DNA of 64,000 nucleotides from Clostridia bacterium (GCA_017440465.1 JAFSHF010000022.1:1-64000), one strand, 5' to 3'. Shown: positions 40,732 to 51,347, counted from the first letter of the stretch. Numbers and translations are program-made. Notes: a model not told the origin generated them from the sequence alone.

Positions 40732-42497
40732 TCACCGTCCTTTAACAGTTTTTCGGCGGGTGCGGATAATTTACCGTCCCCTTTACGATAGAGTTGATCG
40801 ATCTTCTCTTCTGCATTTTTGAACGCTTCGCTTTCAAACTCGGCATAGTTCCAGTCGATAAATCTCTGGCGCATACGGTTAAAGAAACCGCGCGCATCGT
40901 CTTTATTTTCCAAAGCGTAGTTACTGCCTAAAATATATACAAGTTTATCGGTAACATACTGCTGGCGCGCTTTCCCGCAGTTTGCCTCCACCAAATCAAA
41001 GGAGTTCTGTTGCAAATACACCGCATCCAGCATTTCGGCTTTCAGATAGGTGATATAATCCGAAAGGGTGGTACCCTCTTCGCCGACCACCTTCATCATC
41101 GAACCGATCTCGTCGCCGTGGTGAAGAATATCTTTGCAAAAGTCCAATTTTTCATTGGCAATCACACTGTTATATTTCGACCAGGAGATCAGCGGGTCGA
41201 TGGCGGGATACTTTCTTGCGTCCGAACGCTCGCGGGAAAGACCGTGGAACGCGCCCACTACCTTTAAGGTCGCCTGGGTCACAGGCTCCTCAAAGTTGCC
41301 GCCCGCAGGGGATACGGTACCGCCGATGGTGACCGAACCGGTGCTGCCGTCCGGCAAGCGCACATAGCCTGCCCGCTCATAAAATGCCGCGATATACGAT
41401 TCAAGGTATGCGGGGAACGCCTCTTCCCCGGGGATCTCTTCCAATCGGCCGGACATTTCACGCATCGCCTGCGCCCAGCGGGAGGTGGAGTCTGCCAGCA
41501 TAAGAACGTGCAGCCCCATCTGCCGATAGTACTCGGCAAGCGTTACCGCGGTATAAACCGAGGCTTCGCGGGATGCGACGGGCATCGAAGAGGTGTTGCA
41601 GATAATAATGGTGCGTTCCATCAGCGAACGACCGGTTTTGGGGTCGATCAGTTCGGGGAACTCGGTCAAGGTTTCAACAACCTCGCCCGCACGCTCGCCG
41701 CAGGCGGCGATGATAACGATATCCACATCTGCATATTTGGATGTGGTATGCTGCAATACGGTCTTTCCTGCGCCGAACGGACCGGGGGTGCAATAGGTTC
41801 CGCCTTTGGCCACAGGGAAGAAGGAATCGATCAGCCGCACCTTGGTCTCCATCGTCTCCATCGGTGCCAATCGCTCGCTATAGCACTTCACTGCGCGCTT
41901 TACGGGCCATTTAAACGACATTGATACAGAGATCTCACGCCCCCGCTCATCGGTCAGCACCGCAATCGGTTCTTTGACGGTATATTCGCCCTGCTCTGCG
42001 ATGGATTTTACCGTATAGTTTCCGAGCAGATCAAAGGGGATGAAAATTTTATGAGTGAACGGACCTTCGGGAACTGTCCCGATATATTCGCCGGCGCGGA
42101 CAACATCCCCCGCCTTCGCTGTCGGCGTAAATGCCCATTTCTTTTCAGCGTCAAGTCCGTCGGCGTAAATGCCTCTTTCCAAAAACCAGCCCGCCTGCTC
42201 TGCCAGAACAGGGAGGGGATTTTGGAGTCCGTCGTAGATCTGACCGAGCAATCCGGGGCCGAGCTCTGCCGAGAGCATATCGCCGGTAAATTCCACCGTA
42301 TCTCCGCATTGGATCCCGTCGGTCATTTCATAAACCTGCACCTGCGCCACATTGCCTTTGATGCGGATGACCTCACTTTTAAGAGCGGTCTCCCCCGCAA
42401 AAACATAGCAGATTTCGTTCATGGAAACGTTGCCGTCGAATTCCACCGACACCAGGTTTCCGTTGATGCTTACTACCTTTCCTTTATTTTCGGTCAT
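40728..42497 (-). CDS. atpA: V-type ATPase catalytic subunit A
   Basis: 589 residues. Walker A GPFGAGKT (about 231-238), the bulge domain typical of V-type A subunits (about 110-190), Walker-B-type [20 protein letters not shown] (about 325-344) and [13 protein letters not shown]. It hydrolyses (or makes) ATP in the A3B3 head. Overlaps the DUF2764 gene stop by 4 bases. Confidence 0.97.
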   Translation of the reverse strand: MTENKGKVVSINGNLVSVEFDGNVSMNEICYVFAGETALKSEVIRIKGNVAQVQVYEMTDGIQCGDTVEFTGDMLSAELGPGLLGQIYDGLQNPLPVLAEQAGWFLERGIYADGLDAEKKWAFTPTAKAGDVVRAGEYIGTVPEGPFTHKIFIPFDLLGNYTVKSIAEQGEYTVKEPIAVLTDERGREISVSMSFKWPVKRAVKCYSERLAPMETMETKVRLIDSFFPVAKGGTYCTPGPFGAGKTVLQHTTSKYADVDIVIIAACGERAGEVVETLTEFPELIDPKTGRSLMERTIIICNTSSMPVASREASVYTAVTLAEYYRQMGLHVLMLADSTSRWAQAMREMSGRLEEIPGEEAFPAYLESYIAAFYERAGYVRLPDGSTGSVTIGGTVSPAGGNFEEPVTQATLKVVGAFHGLSRERSDARKYPAIDPLISWSKYNSVIANEKLDFCKDILHHGDEIGSMMKVVGEEGTTLSDYITYLKAEMLDAVYLQQNSFDLVEANCGKARQQYVTDKLVYILGSNYALENKDDARGFFNRMRQRFIDWNYAEFESEAFKNAEEKIDQLYRKGDGKLSAPAEKLLKDGE

Positions 42498-43051
42498 TGT
42501 CTTGCCTCCAACCTGTCTCCGTTTAAAATGGAGCCGTATATATTCTTGTATGCCGCCTCTCCGCTCTTGGCATCAAACTGCCGAATGCGAAGAAGCAGTT
42601 TCAGTTTCAGTCCGTAATAGAAGAGATAATCCTCCGAAAAAGGATCCGCGGGTCTCAGTGTTTCCAATAGGTCCAAGCGGCAGCGGTTTAAATATTTTTC
42701 CGCTTCCATCGGGTTTTCAATTTCCATTGCCGCGCTTGCCGCCCTGATATACTCCGCAGGGAACTTTCTGCCCTCGGTATCAAAGGGTTTGCCCATTTTC
42801 TCTGCCCGCATCTTGGCAAGAGCAAACCGAAGCGTCCGCTCGCTTTCATTCCAAGCATCGATCAACGCTGAGCCCGAACGCTCGGGCTTTTTGGCAGGGG
42901 ATAACGTGCTGTTTTTCATCGCCTGCTGCGCCTTTTTCCCTAAAAATCGGGCGCAAAGCTCCGCAAAATACTCTTCGGTGATCGGAAGCGGCGCATTTTC
43001 ACCGATCCCATCCAAAGACGGCAACTGAGATATCAAATAATATTCAGCCAT
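42494..43051 (-). CDS. DUF2764-type V-ATPase accessory protein (subunit C position)
   Basis: 185 residues. It starts MAEYYLISQLPSLDG and is predicted to be mostly helical. A protein of this type (DUF2764) sits between subunits E and A in V-ATPase operons of spirochaetes, Bacteroidetes and some clostridia, where a normal subunit C is absent. I infer that it replaces C as the link between shaft and membrane ring. It starts 5 bases after atpE and overlaps atpA by 4 bases, which supports a structural role. Confidence 0.75.
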   Translation of the reverse strand: MAEYYLISQLPSLDGIGENAPLPITEEYFAELCARFLGKKAQQAMKNSTLSPAKKPERSGSALIDAWNESERTLRFALAKMRAEKMGKPFDTEGRKFPAEYIRAASAAMEIENPMEAEKYLNRCRLDLLETLRPADPFSEDYLFYYGLKLKLLLRIRQFDAKSGEAAYKNIYGSILNGDRLEARQ

Positions 43052-43056
43052 CGTTG

Positions 43057-43665
43057 TTACTCCGCCTCTTTCAAAAGTTCGGTAACCTTCGGGCTGAGAT
43101 AGTTGGAAAGCATCTCCGCAACCGCTTCTGCCGAGTAATCATAGTACGCGCCGCCTTCGTTTACAGAAATGCGGAATCCGCCGTCGAAATTGTCGTTTGC
43201 TTTCAGCGTGATGCCCTTGGAAAGTTTTTCTTTCAGCGCCGCAAGGGCGGTCTCTTCCAATTGATTAAGGTCTTGCGTATTCAAGATCACCGCGATCTCT
43301 TCTGCATCCGGTGTATTTGCCCAATTTTCCACAATGCGGAGGATCAGCTCCCCAAAGGCATCCGATGCATATACCGCGCCGACGTTTTCGCCCACGATCG
43401 TTTTGAGTTCTCTTGCCACGCTTTCTCTGAAGGAAATCAGCAGATTGCGCCCCGCCTGGCGGATCGCATCTTCGCTCGACCGTGTCATTCGCTCGGTCTC
43501 TGCCTTTGCGTCTGCCAGCATCTTCTCTGCCTGCGCCTGCGCATCGGCAAGGATCTTTTCGGCATCCGCCTGCGCCGCTTCGACAATGGTCTTGGCTTCC
43601 GCCTCGGCGGCCGCGACCCCGTCCTTTTTGATCTGCTCAATCAGTTCCTGAAGTTGAACTTCCAT
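43057..43665 (-). CDS. atpE: V-type ATPase subunit E (peripheral stalk)
   Basis: 202 residues. The first 100 residues are an alanine-rich coiled coil (EAEAKTIVEAAQADAEKILA and following), and the C-terminal globular part (about 110-202) contains the DNFDGGFRIS strand typical of AtpE (about 155-165). It forms the outer stalk. The G/H partner is not present in the operon. It follows asnA by 31 bases. Confidence 0.9.
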   Translation of the reverse strand: MEVQLQELIEQIKKDGVAAAEAEAKTIVEAAQADAEKILADAQAQAEKMLADAKAETERMTRSSEDAIRQAGRNLLISFRESVARELKTIVGENVGAVYASDAFGELILRIVENWANTPDAEEIAVILNTQDLNQLEETALAALKEKLSKGITLKANDNFDGGFRISVNEGGAYYDYSAEAVAEMLSNYLSPKVTELLKEAE

Positions 43666-43696
43666 ATTTCGATCTCCTTTTTATATTTATCAAATT

Positions 43697-44710
43697 TTAA
43701 AGAATGGGAATCCCTGCTTCGCGGCAGGAGTTCAAGGTGTTTTCATCCCAGATAGAAGATTGCACCTCGCCGATATGAGCACTGCCCAGCATCAGCATAC
43801 AAAGGCGGCTCTGACCGATGCCGCCGCCGATGGTGAGCGGCAGTTCGCCCGCCAGCAACGCTTTATGGAAGGGCAGGTCCTTGCGGTCCTCGCAATCGGC
43901 GATCTTCAACTGCCGCGCCAGACTTTCGGGGCTGACGCGGATGCCCATCGAAGAGATCTCAAAGGCCTGCTGCAGGGTCTCGTTCCAGAATAAAATATCG
44001 CCGTTGAGTGCCCAATCGTCATAATCGGGGGCGCGGCCGTCGTGCTTCTTGCCGGAGCGCAGCACTCCGCCGATCTCCATCAGCAAAACGGTTTTATATT
44101 CTTTGGCGATGGCATTTTCCCGCTCCTTGGGGGTGAGATCGGGGTAACGGTCCTCCAATTCCTGGGTGGTGATGCAATAGACCTCGCGGCAGAGCGCAGG
44201 GCGCGCCTGCAGCTGCGGGAACATCACCCGCAGGGTCTGCTCGGTATCGCAGATGGCGTCCACGATCTTGCGGACCACCGCTTGAAGATACTCTTTGGTG
44301 CGGTCTTCTTCGGCGATGATCTTCTCCCAATCCCATTGATCCACATAGATGGAATGGATATTATCCAACTCTTCATCGCGGCGGATGGCATTCATATCGG
44401 CATAGAGACCGGTATCTTCCCCAAAGCCGTAGTCCCGCAGTGCCTGCCGCTTCCATTTGGCAAGGGAATGGACCACTTCCGCATCCGCGCCGGTATCCTT
44501 GACATCGAATTTCACCGGCCGCTCCACGCCGTTGAGGTTATCATTCAGCCCCGAATCGGAGGGGACGAACAGCGGCGAGGAGACCCGCCGCAGATTCAAT
44601 GCGCCGCAAAGCATATCTTCAAATAAGCGTTTGATCAACCCAATGGCTTTTTGGGTATCATAAAGAGAGAGTGCCGGACGGTAGCCGGCGGGAATCATTA
44701 CTTTGCTCAT
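43697..44710 (-). CDS. asnA: Aspartate-ammonia ligase
   Basis: 337 residues, the usual length. It makes asparagine from aspartate, ammonia and ATP using a class II tRNA-synthetase-like fold. Signatures: [16 protein letters not shown] (about 50-65), DQWDWEKII (about 125-133), GDILFWN (about 257-263) and the C-terminal [14 protein letters not shown] (about 300-313) with the motif-3 arginine. I chose the ATG at 44710 after AAAGAAAGG. It sits, oddly, between a U32 peptidase gene and the V-ATPase genes, and is likely cotranscribed with both. Confidence 0.95.
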   Translation of the reverse strand: MSKVMIPAGYRPALSLYDTQKAIGLIKRLFEDMLCGALNLRRVSSPLFVPSDSGLNDNLNGVERPVKFDVKDTGADAEVVHSLAKWKRQALRDYGFGEDTGLYADMNAIRRDEELDNIHSIYVDQWDWEKIIAEEDRTKEYLQAVVRKIVDAICDTEQTLRVMFPQLQARPALCREVYCITTQELEDRYPDLTPKERENAIAKEYKTVLLMEIGGVLRSGKKHDGRAPDYDDWALNGDILFWNETLQQAFEISSMGIRVSPESLARQLKIADCEDRKDLPFHKALLAGELPLTIGGGIGQSRLCMLMLGSAHIGEVQSSIWDENTLNSCREAGIPIL

Positions 44711-44714
44711 AATT

Positions 44715-45911
44715 TTACCTTTCTTTAACTCTGCGAATAATAGCGTTAGCGGGAAGATCAATGCCGATCTCCACCTTCATTTCCGCGTGGGGCGCGGATT
44801 CGATGGGCTCGCCTGCTTGGTTTTTCAGCTCGCCCAATGTAATCTCATAAGGGGTGCAGTTCGGTGCCAGCACCTGCAGGGTCTCCCCTGCTTCAAATTT
44901 ATTTTTTTGAATGACCCAGCCGGGCTCGTCCGCCGCGATGGCGACCACATCGGTATTGCGGATATAGCCGCCGTTCTCAAAATTCTGGGATTCGGCACCC
45001 GCCGATCGGAATAAAAAGCCGGTGGTATAGTCCCGATGGGAGACCGCCCGCAACTCTTCCAACAGCGCAGGGTCATAGGGCTTGCCCGCCGCAAGATCAT
45101 CCAACGCCCGCCGATAGGCTTGGGTGACGCAGGCGACGTAGTAAAAACTCTTCATCCGCCCCTCGATCTTTAATGAGGCGATGCCCGCATCCTGCAGTTC
45201 CTTCAAATAGGGCAGCAGGCAGAGATCCTTGGAATTGAACAAGTAGGTCCCCCGCGCATCTTCCTCGATGGGGAAATATTCGCCGGGGCGTTGGCTTTCC
45301 ATCAGTGCATAATTCCAGCGGCAGGGCTGGGCGCAGGCACCTTGATTGCCGCTCCGCCCTGTCATCACCGCCGACATTAAGCACCGCCCCGAATACGCCA
45401 CACACATCGCCCCATGGGCAAAGGCCTCCAGCTCGGTATCCATCGGCAGTTTCTGCCGCAGATCGATGATATCGGCAAGGCGCATCTCCCGCGCCAGAAC
45501 GATGCGGGAAGCACCCAATTCCCGATAGACCATCGCCGCCTCATAGTTGGTGACATTGGCTTGGGTGGAGATATGGATCGGCAGGCTCGGCGCATACCGC
45601 TTTGCCAGTGCCATCACCCCTAAATCCGCAATGATCAATCCGTCGGGACGCAGTTGCTCCAGCAACTCAAAATAGGCAGGCAATGCCTTCAGATCTCCGC
45701 TATCGGGATAGATATTGCAGGGGATATAGATTTTTTTGCCGTTTTTGTGGCAAAAATCGATGGCTTGTTTGAGTTCTTCTTTATCAAAATTCTCGCTGGC
45801 GGCGCGCAGGCCGAACTGCCGATAGGCGGCATACACCGCATCGGCACCGTACCACACCGCGTACCGCAGTTTTTCCATATTGCCCGCAGGGGCTAAAAGT
45901 TCCATCTTCAA
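44715..45911 (-). CDS. U32-family peptidase-like protein
   Basis: 398 residues. It begins [13 protein letters not shown], then ADAVYA (about 20-27); the U32 signature [19 protein letters not shown] is present (about 161-179, with cysteines) and CAQPCRWNY follows (about 192-200). Two more cysteines fit the iron-sulfur cluster known in the related hydroxylation factors (RlhA, TrhP). Two starts are possible: TTG at 45911 (AGGA 8 bases upstream) or ATG at 45905. It may take part in tRNA or rRNA hydroxylation, as its relatives do, rather than collagen cleavage. It overlaps the mltG stop. Confidence 0.85.
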   Translation of the reverse strand: MKMELLAPAGNMEKLRYAVWYGADAVYAAYRQFGLRAASENFDKEELKQAIDFCHKNGKKIYIPCNIYPDSGDLKALPAYFELLEQLRPDGLIIADLGVMALAKRYAPSLPIHISTQANVTNYEAAMVYRELGASRIVLAREMRLADIIDLRQKLPMDTELEAFAHGAMCVAYSGRCLMSAVMTGRSGNQGACAQPCRWNYALMESQRPGEYFPIEEDARGTYLFNSKDLCLLPYLKELQDAGIASLKIEGRMKSFYYVACVTQAYRRALDDLAAGKPYDPALLEELRAVSHRDYTTGFLFRSAGAESQNFENGGYIRNTDVVAIAADEPGWVIQKNKFEAGETLQVLAPNCTPYEITLGELKNQAGEPIESAPHAEMKVEIGIDLPANAIIRRVKER

Positions 45912-47245
45912 GATACTGTTCCTGTTCCGCGGAGATGCTCGCCCGCTTTTTTCAGATTAAGCAGATGCTCCACACGGCTTTGGGTAAAGAACATCTCGCC
46001 GTCCTCCCGTGTGACAAAATAAAGATCCTCGGTCTCTTCCGCATCCAGCACCGCCAAGATCATCTCTTCGCTCGGATTGGCGATGGGGCCTTCGGGCAGG
46101 CCTTTATTACGATAGGTGTTATAGGGATCGGAGGTGCGGATATCGGTTTCGGTGATCTCGCCGTGCCCCGCAGGCAGGATATACGCCACCGTTGCCTGGG
46201 ATTCCAGATAAGGTACGGTCTCGCTTTCCAGACGGTTGAGATAGACTCCCGCCGCCTTTTTGGGATTCTTGCCGCTCTCCTTTTGGAGAATGGATGCCAA
46301 GGTAATGACCTCATCTAAATCATAATCGGAATCGCTGATCTTTTTCATCGTTTCGTCGGTCAGTACCTTTTCTTCAAAGCGGCTGAGGATGCGGCGCACC
46401 ACCGCCACCGCCGATTCCCCTTCATACATTTCATAGGTATCGGGGTAAAGATAGCCCTCCAACCGATAATTGCGCTCAGGCAGGTGGGCAGCGAAGGCAA
46501 ACTCGGAAAAATCATAGTTTTGCAACACATTTTCCAGCTCTTCCCGCTCCAAATATTCCAAAGAATCGCAAAGGGTGGTGACCAGATCTTCCTGGGTATA
46601 CCCCTCTTTGATGGTGAATTTCACCTTATCCTTTTTGGCGGGATCCCGCTTTAGGGCGCGGATAAGCTGGTTATAGTCGCTTTTGCAGTTGAGGGTAAAT
46701 TCCCCTTCAAAAAATTCTCCGCTCTTTTTCAGTTTGCTATAGAGGAAAAAGACATTGGGATGATCGATGATCTGAGCCTGCTTGAGTGCTTTTGCCACCG
46801 CCTTGACCGAGGTCTGCCCCTCTTCGATCATCACTGTGATCTCTTTATCGGGGCGCACCAGCCCCAACACTTCGTTGCCGATATGGCAGATCCAGCAAGA
46901 GAGCAACACCGCGGCAATGAGAATAGCACCATAATACCCCAACGCGCGGGCATATTTCTGCCAGACCTCTTTGGTAAAGACCTTGCCTTCGGTGTTCTTT
47001 TCTTGTGCTTTCGGGGTTTCTGCCTTGGCAGGTTCGGTCTTGACCGCTTCGCTCTTAACGGACTCGGTCTGCATCACTCTGGTCTGCTCCAACTCCGACT
47101 TTGCCTTGGGTTGATTGGCAATACGGATAGTGGGTTGCTCCGCTTTAGCAGAAGGGTAAGAACCCGCAGGATTAATTCTCTTAGGGCGGCTTGCGCCGTC
47201 GGCACCGGGATAAGAGCCGGTGATATTACGTTTCTTATCAGCCAT
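45908..47245 (-). CDS. mltG: Endolytic transglycosylase MltG
   Basis: 445 residues. A long basic and then charged cytoplasmic leader (1-105; includes VKSEAVKTEPAKAETPKAQE) precedes one membrane segment (about 107-125). A LysM-like domain (about 140-220) and the YceG/MltG catalytic domain follow (LEGYLYPDTYEM about 259-270, LASILQKESGKNPKKAAGVYLNRL about 316-339 with the catalytic Glu). It cuts nascent glycan strands. Start ATG 47245 with AAGGAG. First gene of the long operon down to atpK. Confidence 0.92.
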   Translation of the reverse strand: MADKKRNITGSYPGADGASRPKRINPAGSYPSAKAEQPTIRIANQPKAKSELEQTRVMQTESVKSEAVKTEPAKAETPKAQEKNTEGKVFTKEVWQKYARALGYYGAILIAAVLLSCWICHIGNEVLGLVRPDKEITVMIEEGQTSVKAVAKALKQAQIIDHPNVFFLYSKLKKSGEFFEGEFTLNCKSDYNQLIRALKRDPAKKDKVKFTIKEGYTQEDLVTTLCDSLEYLEREELENVLQNYDFSEFAFAAHLPERNYRLEGYLYPDTYEMYEGESAVAVVRRILSRFEEKVLTDETMKKISDSDYDLDEVITLASILQKESGKNPKKAAGVYLNRLESETVPYLESQATVAYILPAGHGEITETDIRTSDPYNTYRNKGLPEGPIANPSEEMILAVLDAEETEDLYFVTREDGEMFFTQSRVEHLLNLKKAGEHLRGTGTVS

Positions 47246-47323
47246 TTCGTTTCTCCTTAAGGTGATAAAAATATCTCATAGTTATACATTTTGATTATAC
47301 ACCACAATTTATGTAAAGTAAAG

Positions 47324-47353
47324 AAAAAAAGACGGTTTAAACCGTCTTTTTTA
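47324..47353 (-). terminator. Terminator of the cation efflux gene
   Basis: GACGGTTT/AAACCGTC within A- and T-runs; overlaps the last codons of the 47337 gene. Confidence 0.8.
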
Positions 47354-48512
47354 TCATATCTTTATCCACCGAAATGACCGCGAAATAATCGGGGTGCTTT
47401 TCTTGAATCGCCGCCTCCACTTTTTGGCAAAGTTCGCCATCGGTCAGTTCATATTTAAAGGGGACCACCAGATCGAAAAGGACATTGCTGTGGGTGGTGC
47501 CCCGCACCAGCCGCAGGTCGTGGTAGGTCACCGGCGGGAACTGCTCCAAGATCTCCTTAAGTTCCTCCCGCAGGACATCCAACGCGGGATCGGTGGTGAC
47601 AATGGGGTCCATATGGATAGAGACCAAAATCCCCATCTCTTCCTTCAGATCTCGCTCCACGTTATCGATGATATCGTGGCTGACCAGAATATCCGCCTCG
47701 GCGGGGACTTCGGCGTGGAGAGAAGCAAACATCCGCCCGGGGCCATAGTTATGTACGATCAGGTCGTGGATGCCGACGATCCCCTCATAAGAAAGCACTT
47801 TCTCTTTGATCTGCTCTGCCAAGGTCTCATCGGCGCCCTCGCCCAAAAGCAGTTGGATGGTGTCCTTCATCAGCATCCCGCCGGCATACATAATGATCCC
47901 TGCCACAATGACGCCCATAATACCGTCGGTATTATACCCGATCAGCGGACTGATGACGATGGAGACCAAAATTGCCGCGGTGGAGATGACATCGTTGATG
48001 CTGTCGCGGAAATTGGCATACAGCGTATCGCTTTGGATCGCCTTGCCCATCGAGCGATAGAACAGCCCTTGCCATAATTTAAAGGCGATGGAGAGCAGCA
48101 AAGTCACCCAAAGCAACGGAGTCACCGCCAGCTCTTGCGGATGGAAGATTTTGGGGAAAGACTCTTTTGCCAAGGTAAACCCAACCACCACCATCAACAT
48201 GGAGATCATCATCGCGGCGATATATTCCATCCGCCCGTGACCGTAGGGGTGCTCTTCATCCGCCTGCTGGTTGGATAATTTAAACCCGATTAAGGTAATG
48301 ACCGAAGATAAACTGTCGGATAGATTATTAAAGCCGTCGGCAATGATGGCGATGGCACCGAAGAGTGCCCCGATCAGAATTTTGACCGCCGCCAACAGCA
48401 GATTGGTGGCGATCCCCACCGCGCCTGCCACCGTACCGTAGCGGGCACGCACCGCAGGATCGGCGGTGTTTTTATAATCCTTGATAAACAGGCGTTTAAT
48501 CAAATTTGTCAT
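47337..48512 (-). CDS. Cation diffusion facilitator (CDF) transporter
   Basis: 391 residues: six membrane helices (about 25-220) and a cytoplasmic C-terminal domain (about 225-300) with a further extension. Metal-site features: IADGFNNLSDSLSS in helix II (about 57-70; the aspartates of the DxxxD type), DEEHPYGHGRMEY (about 84-96), and NDVISTAAI in helix V (about 173-181). It should export Zn2+, Mn2+ or Fe2+ against protons. The 3' extension past residue 305 is longer than in typical CDF proteins. Start ATG 48512 after GAGAGGGAA. Confidence 0.9.
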   Translation of the reverse strand: MTNLIKRLFIKDYKNTADPAVRARYGTVAGAVGIATNLLLAAVKILIGALFGAIAIIADGFNNLSDSLSSVITLIGFKLSNQQADEEHPYGHGRMEYIAAMMISMLMVVVGFTLAKESFPKIFHPQELAVTPLLWVTLLLSIAFKLWQGLFYRSMGKAIQSDTLYANFRDSINDVISTAAILVSIVISPLIGYNTDGIMGVIVAGIIMYAGGMLMKDTIQLLLGEGADETLAEQIKEKVLSYEGIVGIHDLIVHNYGPGRMFASLHAEVPAEADILVSHDIIDNVERDLKEEMGILVSIHMDPIVTTDPALDVLREELKEILEQFPPVTYHDLRLVRGTTHSNVLFDLVVPFKYELTDGELCQKVEAAIQEKHPDYFAVISVDKDMIKKTV

Positions 48513-48536
48513 AATTTCCCTCTCATTTTTTGCAAA

Positions 48537-48563
48537 AATTGACCGCGCTGAGCGCGGTCAATT
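48537..48563 (-). terminator. Terminator of the SLH glucosaminidase gene
   Basis: AATTGACCGCGCT/AGCGCGGTCAATT, followed on the minus strand by TTTTTGC, 11 bases after the stop at 48574. Confidence 0.8.
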
Positions 48564-48573
48564 TTATTATATT

Positions 48574-50577
48574 TTAAGTCATTCCGCGATAGACCGGAAT
48601 GATGAAATGCGCTTTGGCATTGGGGTCGGAAAAGGCTTTTTTGAGAATGCCCGCCTCTTTAGCAGGGGCTTGCGCGTCGGTCATATAGGATTTGTTCCAA
48701 AATCCGGAATAGCGGAAGAAATAAGGGGTCACGGCACCGCGGTCCAGATATTGATCCTTGATCCAGTTGGCACCCTCTATAATGGCGGTTTCCTTCGTAC
48801 TCCAATTGCGCCGCATTGCATAAATCATACAATACCTGGGATTACTGTCGTATGCACCAATCCCATAAAAATTATAATAAGTACCGCCAAGGTCAAAGGT
48901 TTCGTGATAGATTCCGGTGTCCCGATCGGTCACCTTGCTGACCGAGTTCATTCCTTTGGAATAAGGGGATGTCCCGTACCCACTCTCCAATGCCGCACGA
49001 CAAGCGATATAATAGGGATTCATTAACAAAGAACTTGAAGCATTTTTGAAATAGGACAACGCCTCCTCTTTTTTGATCGCCGTTTCGTTTACCCAAATAT
49101 TTTTGATTCCTTCATCGGTCCAGCCTTCCGGATCATAGGTGTCAATATCCAAAAATGCAAAGATCTTATCTTCATTGAGATAAAAAAGAGGATCGATATA
49201 TTGCTCTCGGCTGGCGCCGTATTTTTGCACCGTCTCTTCAAAGGTCAGTTCGGGGTCGACAAAGGTAAAGGTCCAATTGGGATGCTTTGCTTTTAAGGCA
49301 TTGATTTCTTCTTCATATTGGGCAGGCATCTCTACCTCTTCCCAATTCCAGCGGATATAATTCTCTTCCGCCGTATCCTTGACATAGCCTACATAACTGT
49401 TTGTCTTGGATAACGCGCCTCCGGAATAGATCGACTTGACATATTGAACCTTCGCCCAATCGCCCTCGGTTCCGAGATAATAAACCGTCGTCCCGCCATC
49501 CAACTTCGTCAGCACCGAAGCGGTAACAGAGGGGGTTTTCCGCAGATTGACCGAACTGCTGACTGTCACCTTGGCATAAGAATTATCCAAAGCTTCGGGA
49601 TCGGTAAAGACCAGCAAATACTCCTTGGTCGATCCATCCGCCAAGGTACCGGTCAAGGTCACTTTGGTGCGCCCATAACCCAAGTCTAAAGCATCGCCCA
49701 TCTTATAGGCTTCATTCAGATAGGGATAATGCCCTGCATACTGCTCCACCTGCACGCCCAGTGCTGTAAAACCGGTATAGCCGGTGATTTTACAGTTGCT
49801 GAAATCCGAAGGATACGCCAGATAATAATCATCGTTTACATCGAAATTCAGCGAAAATCCGCTCACCTGAATGGAATAATCTTTCGGATCTCCCGGCACC
49901 TGCTCGGTGGGTGTCGAGGGGAAGTATGTATCGCAACGAATCAGCACTGTGGCGGCCTGCGCACGGGTAGCTTGGCCGCTCGGATCGAAACAGCCGGTAT
50001 CCAAGCCGGTGATCAACCCCTCTGCCGAACATTTATTGACCCATTCCTTTGCCCATCCGCTGATCTTGGCATCATCCAAAAAGGTTTTGGCTCCGTCTGC
50101 TGAAAGTTTTTTGCCCAAAACGTTCTCCAAGGCTATGCCGATCATTTTGCACATCTGCTCGCGCGTAATAGGATCTTGAGGCTTAAATTCTGTGGTGCTG
50201 ACGCCGTTAATGATCCCCTTATTATAAGCCCAGCTGACCGCGCCATAGAACCATTCTTCCTTGGGAACATCAGCAAAGGGAGCACCGACAGCACTATTGG
50301 CATCGACCCCGCAGTAGCGTGTTACGATCATTGCGAATTCGGCACGAGTGATATTATTATTGGGATAAAAATTCCCATCGGCATCCCCTTTGAAATAACC
50401 CTCATTAATGGAAGTGATGACCGCATCATAATACCATTCTTTTGAATTCAGATCAGCAAACGCCGATGCCGCGGAAGCGGCAAAAGGTACGCTTATTGCC
50501 AGCATCATCGCCGCCAACACAGCGGCGACTATATTCTTAAACTTATTCAGCCCAGTTATGCGCAACTTTCTGAACAT
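48574..50577 (-). CDS. S-layer-homology cell-wall glucosaminidase
   Basis: 667 residues from the third of three ATG codons (50577), placed 8 bases after GGAGGA; 50583 and 50580 are closer to it. A signal peptide (about 1-35, ending ASAAS-A) is followed by three SLH domains (about 36-85, 95-150, 160-210), which bind pyruvylated wall polymer. A linker strand domain, an SH3b domain (about 325-385, VNLRKTPSVTASVLTKL) and a glucosaminidase domain (about 420-660, with AALESGYGTSPYSKGMN and FYGIGAYDSNP) follow. It should cleave GlcNAc bonds of peptidoglycan. Its first 35 bases overlap the yebC-like gene, suggesting coupling. Confidence 0.9.
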   Translation of the reverse strand: MFRKLRITGLNKFKNIVAAVLAAMMLAISVPFAASAASAFADLNSKEWYYDAVITSINEGYFKGDADGNFYPNNNITRAEFAMIVTRYCGVDANSAVGAPFADVPKEEWFYGAVSWAYNKGIINGVSTTEFKPQDPITREQMCKMIGIALENVLGKKLSADGAKTFLDDAKISGWAKEWVNKCSAEGLITGLDTGCFDPSGQATRAQAATVLIRCDTYFPSTPTEQVPGDPKDYSIQVSGFSLNFDVNDDYYLAYPSDFSNCKITGYTGFTALGVQVEQYAGHYPYLNEAYKMGDALDLGYGRTKVTLTGTLADGSTKEYLLVFTDPEALDNSYAKVTVSSSVNLRKTPSVTASVLTKLDGGTTVYYLGTEGDWAKVQYVKSIYSGGALSKTNSYVGYVKDTAEENYIRWNWEEVEMPAQYEEEINALKAKHPNWTFTFVDPELTFEETVQKYGASREQYIDPLFYLNEDKIFAFLDIDTYDPEGWTDEGIKNIWVNETAIKKEEALSYFKNASSSLLMNPYYIACRAALESGYGTSPYSKGMNSVSKVTDRDTGIYHETFDLGGTYYNFYGIGAYDSNPRYCMIYAMRRNWSTKETAIIEGANWIKDQYLDRGAVTPYFFRYSGFWNKSYMTDAQAPAKEAGILKKAFSDPNAKAHFIIPVYRGMT

Positions 50578-51265
50578 CATCATCGTCCTCCAAAGCATCC
50601 AGAAGCAACTGCATCTTGAACCGCTCTTTTTCATCGGTCAAGGATACATCGTTATCGGCGATGCGGGTCACCTCGGCGGTCAAAAACGCATAGCCTGCCT
50701 CCTCCAACGCCACACGCACGGCGGAAAATGCCGCGGGAGCGGTAAGGATCTCAAAGGCATCCCCTTCGCCGTCGAAATCATCGGCGCCGTTATCCAGCGC
50801 ACACATCATCAGCTCGTCTTCATCCACATCTTCTTTATCGACGATCAACACGCCCGCTTCCTTAAACTGCCAAAGAACGCTGTTGGAAGCGCCGAGATTA
50901 CCGCCGAATTTATCAAAATAATGGCGAAGATTGGCGGCAGTACGGTTGCGGTTATCGGTCAGGCAATCGACCACAACGGCGACACCGCCGGGGCCGTAGC
51001 CCTCATAGACCAGATTTTCATAGTTGCTGGTATCTCCCTCGCCCGCCGCCTTTTTGATGGCGCGCTCGATATTATCGTTGGGAACATTGGCGGCCTTTGC
51101 CTTGGCGATCGCATCCGCCAGGCGGGAGTTGGCGGCGGGATTGGAGCCGCCCTCCTTGACGATGACGCTGATCTCCCGCGCCATCTTGGTGAAGATCTTG
51201 GCGCGCTGGGCATCGGTCTTGCCCTTTTTATTTTGAATATTATGCCATTTAGAATGTCCGGACAT
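50543..51265 (-). CDS. YebC/PmpR-family DNA-binding regulatory protein
   Basis: 240 residues, typical length. GHSKWHNIQNKKGKTDAQR at the start (about 3-21), YEGYGPGGVAVVVDCLTDNRNRT (about 79-101) and FEFKEAGVL-type segments are signatures of the family. Members act as transcription regulators, and recent work ties some to translation of proline-rich stretches. I chose the ATG at 51265. Promoter at 51307-51335. Its 3' end overlaps the SLH gene start. Confidence 0.93.
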   Translation of the reverse strand: MSGHSKWHNIQNKKGKTDAQRAKIFTKMAREISVIVKEGGSNPAANSRLADAIAKAKAANVPNDNIERAIKKAAGEGDTSNYENLVYEGYGPGGVAVVVDCLTDNRNRTAANLRHYFDKFGGNLGASNSVLWQFKEAGVLIVDKEDVDEDELMMCALDNGADDFDGEGDAFEILTAPAAFSAVRVALEEAGYAFLTAEVTRIADNDVSLTDEKERFKMQLLLDALEDDDDVQKVAHNWAE

Positions 51266-51306
51266 TACAGTTTCGCTCCTTAAAAACAGATATTTTGACA
51301 TTTTAC

Positions 51307-51335
51307 AGTATAACACAATATATTTATAATTTCAA
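51307..51335 (-). promoter_or_regulatory. Promoter of the yebC-SLH unit
   Basis: TTGAAA (51335-51330), 17 bases, TATACT (51312-51307) on the minus strand. Confidence 0.7.
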
Positions 51336-51347
51336 CCCTGCTTTTAG

